Shown here: piece by piece, positions 6,631 to 11,851 of the stretch
How the letters are laid out: each line of letters starts with the position of its first letter
Position numbering within the stretch: the first letter of the stretch is position 1
Assembly: GCA_044340025.1 (NCBI GenBank)
Contig: JBIIUJ010000078.1
Span: 1-11,851, forward strand
From: JBIIUJ01 sp044340025
GTDB lineage: Bacteria > Pseudomonadota > Alphaproteobacteria > Caulobacterales > Aquidulcibacteraceae
Reading direction: 5' to 3'
DNA: 11,851 nt
Notes under the pieces: model-generated
What the model was told of the DNA's origin: nothing
Databases searched by the model: none
Seen by the model: only the letters and a program-made list of their open reading frames with translations
Translations under genes and position numbers: made by a program

Positions 6631-7971
6631 TCAGGGCTTGGCGTGGCGCGCCCGGAACGATGCAGCCCAGCCTTCGCGCACCGTCAGGCTCGCCCGCTCC
6701 ACCGCCAGAGCGTCGGCGGGAACATCCTTGGTGATGACCGAGCCGGAACCCGTTATGGCTCCGGCGCCCACGCTCACCGGCGCAACCAGCATCGTATCGG
6801 AGCCAATGAAGGCGGCCTCGCCGATGACGGTCCGGGCTTTGCGGAAGCCGTCATAATTGCACGTGATCGTGCCTGCCCCGATGTTGGCCCTCGCGCCCAC
6901 ATCGGCGTCTCCCAGATAGGTGAGGTGATTGGCCTTGGCCCCGTCGCCGATCCGCGCGTTCTTGGCTTCCACGAAATTGCCGATGTGGACATCACGGCCC
7001 AACACCGTGCCGGGTCGGAGCCGTGCGAACGGGCCCACGATGGCCCCCGGGCCGATCTCGCAGCCTTCCAGATGGCTGAAGGCACGCAGGCGGGCGCCAG
7101 ATCGCGCTAGGACCCCGGGACCGAACACGACATGGGGCTCCACCAGAACATCCGGCTCCAGCACCGTATCGTGACTGAAAAACACGGTTTCGGGGGCGAT
7201 CAGCGTGACACCCTGCTCCATCAGGGCCGCGCGGCGGCGCGCCTGAAAGGCCGCCTCCGCCGCCGCGAGTTCGCCGCGCGCATTCACGCCGGACACTTCG
7301 GCCGGCTCACACACCGCCACAGCGCAGCGCCGGCCCGCCGACCGCGCGAGCGCGATGACGTCGGTGAGGTAATACTCGCCCTTGGCGTTCCTGTTGTCGA
7401 CCTGCGCCAGAAGCGCGCGCAGGAGCGCAGCCTCGCCAGCGAGAACGCCGGAATTGCACAGGCGAACGGCCCGCTCTTCGGGACTGGCGTCCTTGGCCTC
7501 GACAATCCTGTCCAGGCCGCCCTCGTCATTCAGGATCAACCTGCCATAGGCTCCGGGTTCTTCGGGTTCGAAGCCCAGCACCGCCAGCCCCGCCCCCTGC
7601 GCTAGAGCCGCAAACAGGCGCTCCACCGTTTCCGGCTCGATCAACGGGGTGTCGGCGTAGAGCACGACAAGATCGCCATCGACCTGCGCCCAGCCCGGAA
7701 GGGCGGCGGACACCGCGTGCGCTGTGCCCAGAGGCGGATCCTGGATGGCGACCGCGGCAGGCCCGAGGGCCTTGGCGGCATGGTCGGCGACCTCCGGATT
7801 ATGAGCGCCGCCGACCACAAGGATCGGATCGCAGCCAAGCGCCCTTGCAAGAGCGATTGACCAGTCCAGCATCGTTCGGCCACCCACTGCATGAAGGACC
7901 TTTGGCAAAGCGGACTTCATCCGGGTGCCTTGGCCGGCGGCGAGGATCACTGCAGCACGCGCGCGCGCCAT
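6631..7971 (-). CDS. glmU: bifunctional GlmU: GlcN-1-P acetyltransferase / GlcNAc-1-P uridylyltransferase
   Basis: GlmU catalyses the last two steps to UDP-N-acetylglucosamine, the precursor of peptidoglycan and lipopolysaccharide: acetylation of glucosamine-1-phosphate, then uridylyl transfer from UTP. The 446-residue protein has the complete domain pair. The N-terminal nucleotidyltransferase shows LAAGQGTRMKSALPKVLH (10-27), YADTPL (105-110) and GVNARGE (228-234). The C-terminal left-handed beta-helix has hexapeptide repeats from about residue 255, including RLRPGTVLGRDVHIGNFVEA (317-336), ANHLTYLGDADVG (347-359) with the presumed catalytic His349, and CNYDG (371-375). ATG 7971 has GGAG upstream. 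Divergent from gph across 86 nt. Confidence 0.98.
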   Translation of the reverse strand: MARARAAVILAAGQGTRMKSALPKVLHAVGGRTMLDWSIALARALGCDPILVVGGAHNPEVADHAAKALGPAAVAIQDPPLGTAHAVSAALPGWAQVDGDLVVLYADTPLIEPETVERLFAALAQGAGLAVLGFEPEEPGAYGRLILNDEGGLDRIVEAKDASPEERAVRLCNSGVLAGEAALLRALLAQVDNRNAKGEYYLTDVIALARSAGRRCAVAVCEPAEVSGVNARGELAAAEAAFQARRRAALMEQGVTLIAPETVFFSHDTVLEPDVLVEPHVVFGPGVLARSGARLRAFSHLEGCEIGPGAIVGPFARLRPGTVLGRDVHIGNFVEAKNARIGDGAKANHLTYLGDADVGARANIGAGTITCNYDGFRKARTVIGEAAFIGSDTMLVAPVSVGAGAITGSGSVITKDVPADALAVERASLTVREGWAASFRARHAKP

Positions 7972-8057
7972 GGGCCTGCTCCATTGCGTCTGAAGGCCAA
8001 GCTCTCTAGCCGGTTTCGGCGGCGGCGCCAGCCGCGTGACACAAAGGCGGACGCCGC

Positions 8058-8753
8058 ATGGGCGGGTTGACGGGCTATACGATCGCGTTCGATCTCGACG
8101 GCACGCTCGTGGACACCGCGCCGGACCTGATCCGGACGACCGATCAGGTGATGGGCGAGATCGGCCTGCCGCCCATCCCGTATGACGAGTTTCGGCCGAT
8201 GGTCGGCCAGGGCGCGCGCGCGCTGGTGCGCAAGGCCAGCGCGCGCTTTGGCGTCGTGCATGACGACGAACGGCTGGAAGCGCTGACGCAGCGCTTTGTG
8301 GAGATCTACCGGGCAGGCATCGCCCTGACGAGCCGCCCGTTCCCCGGCGTGGAGCGCGCGCTCGACGCGCTTGCGGCCGAGGATGCGATCCTGGCGGTTT
8401 GCACGAACAAGAAAACGGAGCTGAGCCTGCTGCTGCTGGATGCCCTGGGGCTGACCAGCCGCTTCGCCGCGATTGTCGGGGGCGACAGCGCGCCGGCGCC
8501 GAAACCGGACGCGAGCCACCTGTTCGCCACGGCGGATGCCGCCGGCGGCGCGCGGGACCGTATCCTGCTGGTCGGCGACACGATCACGGATGTGCAGGCG
8601 GCCAGAGCATCCGGCGCACCCGTGATCCTTGTGTCATTTGGATATGGCGGCGTACCGGCCGAGCAACTCGGCGCCGACGCCGTCATCACAACCTTCGACG
8701 AGCTTTCGCCCATCGCAATAAGGCTGAGCCGGGCTCAGGCCGCTTCGGCGTAG
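8058..8753 (+). CDS. gph: phosphoglycolate phosphatase (HAD superfamily)
   Basis: Gph hydrolyses 2-phosphoglycolate, produced by DNA repair or by Rubisco oxygenation. The 231-residue protein has all HAD motifs. Motif I is DLDGTLVDT (12-20), with nucleophile Asp12 and acid/base Asp14. Motif II is CTNKK, with Thr116. Motif III is KPD, with Lys149. Motif IV is GDTITD (173-178), with Thr where Ser is more common and both metal-site aspartates kept. The helical cap lies between about residues 20 and 90. The C-terminal FGYGG is typical of the Gph/PGP group. Substrate specificity within HAD enzymes is hard to fix from motifs, so another small phosphate ester is possible. Divergent from glmU; the 3' end overlaps the convergent small gene by 19 nt. 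Confidence 0.88.
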   Translation: MGGLTGYTIAFDLDGTLVDTAPDLIRTTDQVMGEIGLPPIPYDEFRPMVGQGARALVRKASARFGVVHDDERLEALTQRFVEIYRAGIALTSRPFPGVERALDALAAEDAILAVCTNKKTELSLLLLDALGLTSRFAAIVGGDSAPAPKPDASHLFATADAAGGARDRILLVGDTITDVQAARASGAPVILVSFGYGGVPAEQLGADAVITTFDELSPIAIRLSRAQAASA

Positions 8754-8965
8754 ATGCGCTGGGGAGCGGCTTCCTGCGCCGCACGACGGCGGGGCATGCC
8801 ATTCTTCATGTCGCTGCGGACATCCACGCGCGCCGAGCGCATCGCGGGAACGAAACCGGCATCGATCAGCGCCACGTCGACTTCATAGCCACGCTCGCGC
8901 CAGTAATCCTCGATCTTCGTCTTCAGCCGACGAGCGCCCTCGGGCGAGCAATAGTCACCGTCCAT
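8735..8965 (-). CDS. small 76-residue protein of unknown function
   Basis: I do not recognise a named family. The start ATG at 8965 is chosen because AGAGGA precedes it at a good distance; an in-frame ATG at 9076 gives a Cys/Arg-rich extension that looks like leader sequence. The product is soluble, without signal peptide or membrane segment. It starts MDGDYCSPEGARRLKTKIED, followed by an aromatic/charged stretch YWRERGYEVDV and then RSARVDVRSDMKNGMPRR (43-60), and ends in an Ala-rich tail. The predicted order is helix (about 8-26), strand (about 28-34), then an Arg-rich segment. The central 60 residues have the look of a conserved alphaproteobacterial domain. It converges on gph with a 19-nt overlap and lies across the structured intergenic region from the XRE regulator. 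Confidence 0.75.
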   Translation of the reverse strand: MDGDYCSPEGARRLKTKIEDYWRERGYEVDVALIDAGFVPAMRSARVDVRSDMKNGMPRRRAAQEAAPQRIYAEAA

Positions 8966-9032
8966 GGTATCCTCTGGAGTCTGGTCTGGGAAACGAGCAG
9001 CGGGGCAAAGCCCGGCTTCATTCGTTTCGCTA

Positions 9033-9061
9033 ATCATCACAGAAACACGACAACCGTGCAA
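9033..9061 (-). promoter_or_regulatory. candidate promoter of the 76-residue gene
   Basis: On the minus strand TTGCAC (9056-9061) and GATGAT (9033-9038) are separated by 17 nt. Transcription would start near 9027, giving a leader of about 60 nt before the ATG at 8965. Both boxes are imperfect, so this is a tentative match. Confidence 0.3.
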
Positions 9062-9113
9062 GCAAATTCGAACCAAGGCTTTGGTCGCAACGAATGACGG
9101 TTCAAATCGTAAC

Positions 9114-9123
9114 TTGACGTCAA
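9114..9123. repeat. perfect 10-bp palindrome TTGACGTCAA
   Basis: A fully self-complementary TTGACGTCAA sits immediately next to the terminator-like hairpin in the intergenic region. It could be a binding site for a dimeric regulator. No second copy was noticed elsewhere in the window. Confidence 0.4.
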
Positions 9124-9145
9124 AAATGCCCAGAAGGGCGCATTT
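9120..9145 (-). terminator. putative intrinsic terminator, minus strand
   Basis: Read on the minus strand, the sequence folds as AAAT-GC-GCCC-TTCT-GGGC-ATTT followed by further T, giving a run of five T residues (ATTTTTG). The inner GCCC/GGGC stem is perfect with a four-base loop, and the outer AAAT/ATTT extends it past a 2-nt bulge. No minus-strand protein gene lies upstream, so it would end a non-coding transcript or insulate the 76-residue gene. Confidence 0.5.
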
Positions 9146-9158
9146 ATGTTCCGCCAGC

Positions 9159-9189
9159 GGGGCCTAAAGGGAATAATTTTCCTCGCCCC
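9159..9189. repeat. interrupted stem-loop in intergenic region
   Basis: GGGGC (9159-9163) pairs with GCCCC (9185-9189), and inside it AGGGAA pairs with TTTCCT around a TAAT loop (one G-T pair). The two stems are separated by an asymmetric internal loop. It can fold in RNA from either strand and lacks a following T run. Confidence 0.45.
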
Positions 9190-9217
9190 ACCGGGAGTGT
9201 CGGCTGAACGCCGCAAC

Positions 9218-9250
9218 TTTACACCCGAATGATATAAGCATATTTATTCG
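9218..9250 (+). promoter_or_regulatory. candidate promoter/operator of the XRE regulator
   Basis: TTTACA (9218-9223) and TATTTA (9241-9246) are 17 nt apart on the plus strand. The inverted repeat CGAAT (9226-9230) / ATTCG (9246-9250) covers the spacer and -10 box, as expected for an autoregulatory operator. The segment is far richer in A and T than its surroundings. The -10 match is poor, so the exact boxes are uncertain. Confidence 0.4.
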
Positions 9251-9311
9251 TTTAAGCGCCGAACCTGCGGGGATGCATGGCGTCTATGTCGCGACGAGGG
9301 ACACTGCGGGC

Positions 9312-9926
9312 ATGACAAAGGCCAACAGCGCCGGGAGCGTGGGGGGCGCCCGGATACGCGAAGCCCGACTCGCGCTTGGTCTCAGCCAGATTGAACTGGC
9401 GGATCGGGTGCAGGTCAGCCAGCCCACAATCGCCCACTGGGAGCAGGGCACGCATGCCCCCCGCCAACTGGCCTTGGTCCGGCTTGCCGATGCGCTGGGC
9501 GTCAGCCGGGCATGGCTTCTGGATGGGGCGGGCGCGGCGCAGCCGCTCACCGATCCGACGCGCAGCGCCCACGGACGGAGCTACCTCACCCGGCCGATGC
9601 GGCACGCGCCGATGTATCTCTGGCCCACAACCGTGAGCCGGGCGCTTGACTGCATATCCGGCGCAGCCGCGCCTTTCGATCATCTGCCGATTTCGTGGGA
9701 TATGTCGGCCCCGATCGCGTTCCTGCTGGATGAAGCCGATGGCGTGCCGGACTTTTCCGCTGGAACTGTGGTGGTGACAGACAGCGCGGATCGCACGCCG
9801 CTGGCAGACGGTCTTTACGTGGTGGCGGTCGGGGATCGCGTGGCCCTGCGACGCTGGCACGGCAACGAAGCTGATCAATCGGGAAGGCTTCTCGGGCGAG
9901 TCCGGCTGAGCATCCAGCGCTGGTAA
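9312..9926 (+). CDS. XRE-family transcriptional regulator with S24-like C-terminal domain, apparently non-catalytic
   Basis: A 204-residue repressor-like protein. A Cro/CI-type helix-turn-helix spans about residues 13-67, with the recognition region LADRVQVSQPTIAHWEQGTHAP (29-50). After a linker (about 70-95) the C-terminal half resembles the LexA/CI S24 fold: GTVVVTDSADRTPLADGLYV (151-170) and VALRRW (177-182). In active members a GDSM-P motif supplies the serine and a VKR segment the lysine. Here the corresponding residues read ADGVP (142-146) and LRR, so neither Ser nor Lys is present. ATG 9312 is chosen because it sits closer to the HTH. ATG 9273, 13 codons upstream with GGGG before it, is a real alternative (217 residues). 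No phage genes are nearby. Its target is not evident, though autoregulation is likely. Confidence 0.85.
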   Translation: MTKANSAGSVGGARIREARLALGLSQIELADRVQVSQPTIAHWEQGTHAPRQLALVRLADALGVSRAWLLDGAGAAQPLTDPTRSAHGRSYLTRPMRHAPMYLWPTTVSRALDCISGAAAPFDHLPISWDMSAPIAFLLDEADGVPDFSAGTVVVTDSADRTPLADGLYVVAVGDRVALRRWHGNEADQSGRLLGRVRLSIQRW

Positions 9927-9940
9927 GCCGCGCTGCATGC

Positions 9941-9969
9941 TTGACCGCGCGGGCCCGAGCCGCTAATTC
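9941..9969 (+). promoter_or_regulatory. tRNA-Val promoter, Caulobacter housekeeping type
   Basis: TTGACCG (9941-9947) and GCTAATTC (9962-9969) are separated by 14 nt. This fits the published Caulobacter vegetative consensus TTGaCgS-N10-14-GCTANAWC with one mismatch in the downstream box. It ends 15 nt before the mature tRNA, so the 5' leader would be very short. Confidence 0.7.
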
Positions 9970-9984
9970 GCCGCCTCCCAAATC

Positions 9985-10059
9985 GGGCGCGTAGCTCAGC
10001 GGAAGAGCACTGCATTCACACTGCAGGGGTCACAGGTTCAATCCCTGTCGCGCCCACCA
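9985..10059 (+). tRNA. tRNA-Val, anticodon CAC
   Basis: A complete 75-nt cloverleaf. The acceptor stem is GGGCGCG/CGCGCCC, the D arm GCTC/GAGC with loop AGCGGAA, the anticodon stem CTGCA/TGCAG, and the anticodon loop TTCACAC, which places CAC at positions 34-36 and reads the valine codon GUG. The variable loop is five bases, the T arm ACAGG/CCTGT with loop TTCAATC, the discriminator A, and the CCA is encoded. All stems are perfectly paired. It has its own promoter and ends 10 nt before the stop codon of the convergent gene. No duplicated 3' end or integrase is seen nearby. Confidence 0.97.
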
Positions 10060-10086
10060 TCCGCCGCGATCATTCTTGCGGCGATG
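10058..10086. terminator. possible hairpin between tRNA-Val and the convergent gene
   Basis: CGCCGC (10062-10067) and GCGGCG (10078-10083) form a perfect 6-bp stem around ATCA-rich sequence. CAT (10058-10060) and ATG (10084-10086) extend it past a one-base bulge. It overlaps the encoded CCA end and the opposite gene's stop codon. No T run follows on either strand, so terminator activity is uncertain. Confidence 0.3.
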
Positions 10087-11074
10087 TTCCAAGACCCAGA
10101 TCATCCTGGCCGTTGTTGAGCGCCTCCAGATCGGCGGCCCAACGGCTGCGTTTGGCGGCTTCCCGGACCAGACTGATCGCCGCCTCGGCGACCTGCGGGC
10201 GATCAACCAGCGCGGCGCGCACCGCCGCCACCCCTGCTGCGCCCTGCCCGGCGTAAAGATATTCGTTCAGCACCAGCGCAAGGGTGATCAGCGAGGCGGG
10301 CGCGCCAGGATCAAGCGCGGGGTCCTCTGCAGCCGCGGTCAAGAGACCAGACCGCCACGCGCGATAGGCCGCAACCACGCCGTCTGGCGTCGCCTCTGCA
10401 GGGGGCGCGAAGTCGCCCTCGCCCGCCGCGCTGGAAAGAGCGGCGGCAAGATCGCTGTCTGCGACCCAGAAAGCCGGCGGCGCATCCGGCGCCGGGGCTT
10501 TCATGCGCTCCAGATCGTAGCGAAACCGCCGACCGTCCCAGGACACCAGCCCCCGCGCCAGCGGCGCAAACTGCGTGCCCGGAAAAACGCTTTCGGCGGC
10601 GTCATCCATGACCGGCAGCACGGCCGACGGTTGGTTTGGCAGGCGCGAGGGGATAAATCGAGACGGCTCGACCGCACCAAGAGGCACCTGCCCCAGCAAC
10701 CGAGGTTCCTTCTCGTCAAGGTCGATCACCAAAATGCTGGCGCAGCAGCCCGCCTGATCGGTGCGGCCGACCGCCACCAGATCAAGCGCCGGCCCGCCGC
10801 CGATGTTCAAGTCGGTCTGGAGAATCTCGAAGGTCACGAAATCCGCGCCATCGCCGTCGGCCGTCGGCGCGGTGAACGCGATGCGCCCGTCCTTGCGCAG
10901 CGTGAGGGTTTCGGGCCGCCCCTCGCCGGCCGCGCCGATGCGCAGCTCAAAGCCGCCCACGTCCTGGGTCAGCCGAGCGGGCGCGGCGCCCCCGCCCATG
11001 AAGGTCACGACAGCGCCAATGCCAGCCGCCAGCGCAGCGATCCCCGCCGCCCAGGCGATCCTCTTGCGTTCCAT
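10070..11074 (-). CDS. membrane-anchored or exported protein of unknown function
   Basis: A 334-residue protein I do not recognise. MERKR is followed by a single Ala/Gly-rich hydrophobic segment (about 7-27) without an obvious cleavage motif, predicting an inner-membrane anchor with the remainder in the periplasm. The first part (about 35-140) looks beta-rich, with segments such as GFELRIGAAG, FVTFEILQTDLN and LDLVAVGRTDQAGCCASILV, including a Cys-Cys pair. A Pro-rich middle leads to an Ala-rich, helical C-terminus (about 235-325) that could be repeat-like. The start ATG 11074 is preferred over the in-frame ATG at 11104 because the extra ten residues precede a normal positively charged anchor start and have no ribosome-binding site. 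Divergent from gyrA and convergent with tRNA-Val. An ordinary coding gene by frame and composition. Confidence 0.8.
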   Translation of the reverse strand: MERKRIAWAAGIAALAAGIGAVVTFMGGGAAPARLTQDVGGFELRIGAAGEGRPETLTLRKDGRIAFTAPTADGDGADFVTFEILQTDLNIGGGPALDLVAVGRTDQAGCCASILVIDLDEKEPRLLGQVPLGAVEPSRFIPSRLPNQPSAVLPVMDDAAESVFPGTQFAPLARGLVSWDGRRFRYDLERMKAPAPDAPPAFWVADSDLAAALSSAAGEGDFAPPAEATPDGVVAAYRAWRSGLLTAAAEDPALDPGAPASLITLALVLNEYLYAGQGAAGVAAVRAALVDRPQVAEAAISLVREAAKRSRWAADLEALNNGQDDLGLGTSPQE

Positions 11075-11104
11075 GGTCCAGTCCCCGCCAGCCGTCTCCC
11101 GCAT

Positions 11105-11133
11105 TTGCGAGCCGAAGACGGCGCTGCTATCGC
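11105..11133 (+). promoter_or_regulatory. candidate gyrA promoter
   Basis: TTGCGA (11105-11110) and GCTATCGC (11126-11133) resemble the Caulobacter-type TTGaC...GCTANAWC layout with a 15-nt gap. Transcription would begin near 11140, about 55 nt before the GTG start. The match in the upstream box is only partial. Confidence 0.35.
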
Positions 11134-11148
11134 TCTAGCGTGAGAGCG
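11131..11148. repeat. inverted repeat in the gyrA upstream region
   Basis: CGCTCT (11131-11136) and AGAGCG (11143-11148) are perfect inverted copies around AGCGTG. The site directly follows, and slightly overlaps, the predicted -10 region of gyrA, so it could be an operator or an early leader hairpin. Confidence 0.35.
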
Positions 11149-11195
11149 GGCGCGAGTCGCGTCCGTTCACGATCTCGTTCCTGTCCGGACAAACC

Positions 11196-11851
11196 GTGGC
11201 CGATACTCCCGACCTCCCCGACGACGATGCTCCGGCGCCGGAGAAGATGAAGGGCGTGGAGCCGATCGCGATCGAGGATGAGCTCAAGCGCTCCTATCTC
11301 GATTATGCGATGAGCGTAATCGTCAGCCGCGCGTTGCCCGATGCGCGCGACGGGCTGAAGCCGGTGCACCGGCGCATCCTGTGGAGCATGCACGAGCAGG
11401 GCTTCACCCACGACAAGCCCTACCGCAAATCCGCCCGCATCGTCGGCGACGTGATCGGCAAATACCACCCGCACGGCGATACCGCCGTCTATGACGCGCT
11501 GGTGCGCATGGCCCAGGATTTCTCCATGGGCCTGACGCTGATCGACGGTCAGGGCAATTTCGGCTCGGTCGACGGCGATCCCCCCGCCGCCATGCGCTAC
11601 ACCGAAAGCCGGATGGCCGAGGCGGCGAGCTTCCTGCTCGGCGACATCGATGAGGATACGGTCGACTTCCAGCCGAACTATGACGGCTCGGAACTTGAGC
11701 CGGTGGTGCTGCCGGCGAAGTATCCCAATCTGCTGGTCAATGGGGCGGGCGGCATTGCGGTCGGCATGGCTACCAACATCCCGCCGCACAATCTGGGCGA
11801 AGTGGTGGATGCAGCGATCGCGCTGCTCGATGACCCGACCGTCAGCGATCT
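11196..11851 (+). CDS. gyrA: DNA gyrase subunit A, N-terminal part
   Basis: GyrA is the DNA-breakage and rejoining subunit of gyrase, which introduces negative supercoils. The gene runs off the window after 218 codons. GTG 11196 is taken as start; an in-frame stop lies at 11136 and no better codon lies between, while ATG 11247 would still include the conserved core. The visible part has IEDELKRSYLDYAMSVIVSR (26-45), DGLKPVHRR (52-60), the helix-turn-helix/QRDR segment KYHPHGDTAVYD (89-100), and the active-site tyrosine Tyr135 after Arg134 in AAMRYTE. FGSVDGD rather than FGNIDGD supports GyrA over ParC. The residue matching E. coli Ser83 is Thr96, and that matching Asp87 is Asp100. A short acidic N-terminal extension precedes the core. 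Confidence 0.96.
   Translation, partial: MADTPDLPDDDAPAPEKMKGVEPIAIEDELKRSYLDYAMSVIVSRALPDARDGLKPVHRRILWSMHEQGFTHDKPYRKSARIVGDVIGKYHPHGDTAVYDALVRMAQDFSMGLTLIDGQGNFGSVDGDPPAAMRYTESRMAEAASFLLGDIDEDTVDFQPNYDGSELEPVVLPAKYPNLLVNGAGGIAVGMATNIPPHNLGEVVDAAIALLDDPTVSD

Larger units (their letters stand above)
8966..9311. other. gene-free, repeat-rich, relatively AT-rich intergenic region
   Basis: This is the only stretch above 300 bases without a gene. From left to right it holds a small GGGC/GCCC hairpin (9003-9013), a candidate minus-strand promoter (9033-9061), the inverted repeat ACCAA-GGCT-TTGGT (9072-9085), the perfect palindrome TTGACGTCAA (9114-9123), a terminator-like hairpin read on the minus strand (9120-9145), a second interrupted hairpin (9159-9189), and an AT-rich promoter/operator segment (9218-9250) for the regulator. 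No open reading frame here looks like a protein. Confidence 0.7.

Noticed and set aside
9101..9260. CtrA (TTAA-N7-TTAA) or general-stress (GGAAC...CGTT) promoter
   Set aside because: Only single TTAA half-sites are present, and the GGAAC on the minus strand is not followed by CGTT at the required distance.
9273..9926. XRE regulator as part of a prophage or toxin-antitoxin module
   Set aside because: The adjacent genes are gph, a tRNA and gyrA. No divergent Cro-like gene, integrase or toxin-sized partner is present. The 76-residue neighbour is about 350 nt away with its own signals.
9252..9938. Minus-strand frame opposite the XRE regulator
   Set aside because: The plus-strand frame has a clear HTH and S24-like layout. 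The complement is Arg/Pro/Ala-rich with no domain signature.
9985..10086. tRNA-Val as an integration (att) site for a genomic island
   Set aside because: No integrase and no duplicate of the tRNA 3' end were noticed within the window, and housekeeping genes flank it on both sides.
11127..11789. Minus-strand frame of 220 codons opposite gyrA
   Set aside because: It is fully antisense to conserved gyrA codons, and high-GC third positions routinely create such mirror frames.
1..11851. CRISPR array, insertion sequence or riboswitch
   Set aside because: No regularly spaced direct repeats, transposase motifs or terminal inverted repeats were seen, and no leader matches a riboswitch class I know.

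Overview
The window is high-GC bacterial chromosome made almost entirely of vertically inherited housekeeping genes. Several things point to an alphaproteobacterium of the Caulobacterales/Maricaulales/Hyphomonadaceae type: a yajC-secD-secF operon with separate secD and secF genes, a stand-alone PuuD-like membrane protein, a response regulator of the alphaproteobacterial 'PRxFV..GPxRR' kind, and a tRNA promoter that fits the Caulobacter housekeeping consensus (TTGAC...GCTANAWC). The taxonomic placement is an inference from gene content and style, not from a search.

Layout. Positions 1-3372 (minus strand) hold yajC, secD and secF, the accessory membrane complex of the Sec translocon, followed downstream by a PuuD-like membrane protein cut by the window edge. 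Divergent from yajC is a GTG-started TrmN6-type tRNA methyltransferase (3532-4275, plus). It converges on an exported RidA-family protein (4306-4719, minus). A DUF815-type AAA+ ATPase (4823-5674, plus) is divergent from ridA and convergent with a two-domain response regulator (5671-6546, minus); the two share the palindrome CTAG as both stop codons. Upstream of the regulator on the same strand is glmU (6631-7971), divergent from gph (8058-8753, plus). The gph 3' end overlaps a 76-residue orphan protein (8735-8965, minus).

Positions 8966-9311 are the only long gene-free stretch. It is more AT-rich than its surroundings and dense in inverted repeats. It holds the likely promoters of the 76-residue gene and of an XRE/S24-like regulator (9312-9926, plus), and a possible terminated minus-strand small RNA. 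Next come tRNA-Val(CAC) with its own promoter (9985-10059), a membrane-anchored protein of unknown function (10070-11074, minus), and the 5' part of gyrA (11196 to the edge, plus).

How the genes work together. YajC-SecD-SecF drive protein export through SecYEG and would serve the exported RidA. GlmU makes UDP-GlcNAc for peptidoglycan and LPS. Gph recycles 2-phosphoglycolate. TrmN6 and tRNA-Val serve translation, and GyrA serves DNA topology. I see no transposase, integrase, CRISPR array, toxin-antitoxin pair, prophage or biosynthetic cluster, and no convincing large new system. The most unusual items are the regulator whose S24 domain appears to have lost both catalytic residues, the structured intergenic region before it, the orphan small protein, and a receiver domain lacking one of its acidic-pocket residues.
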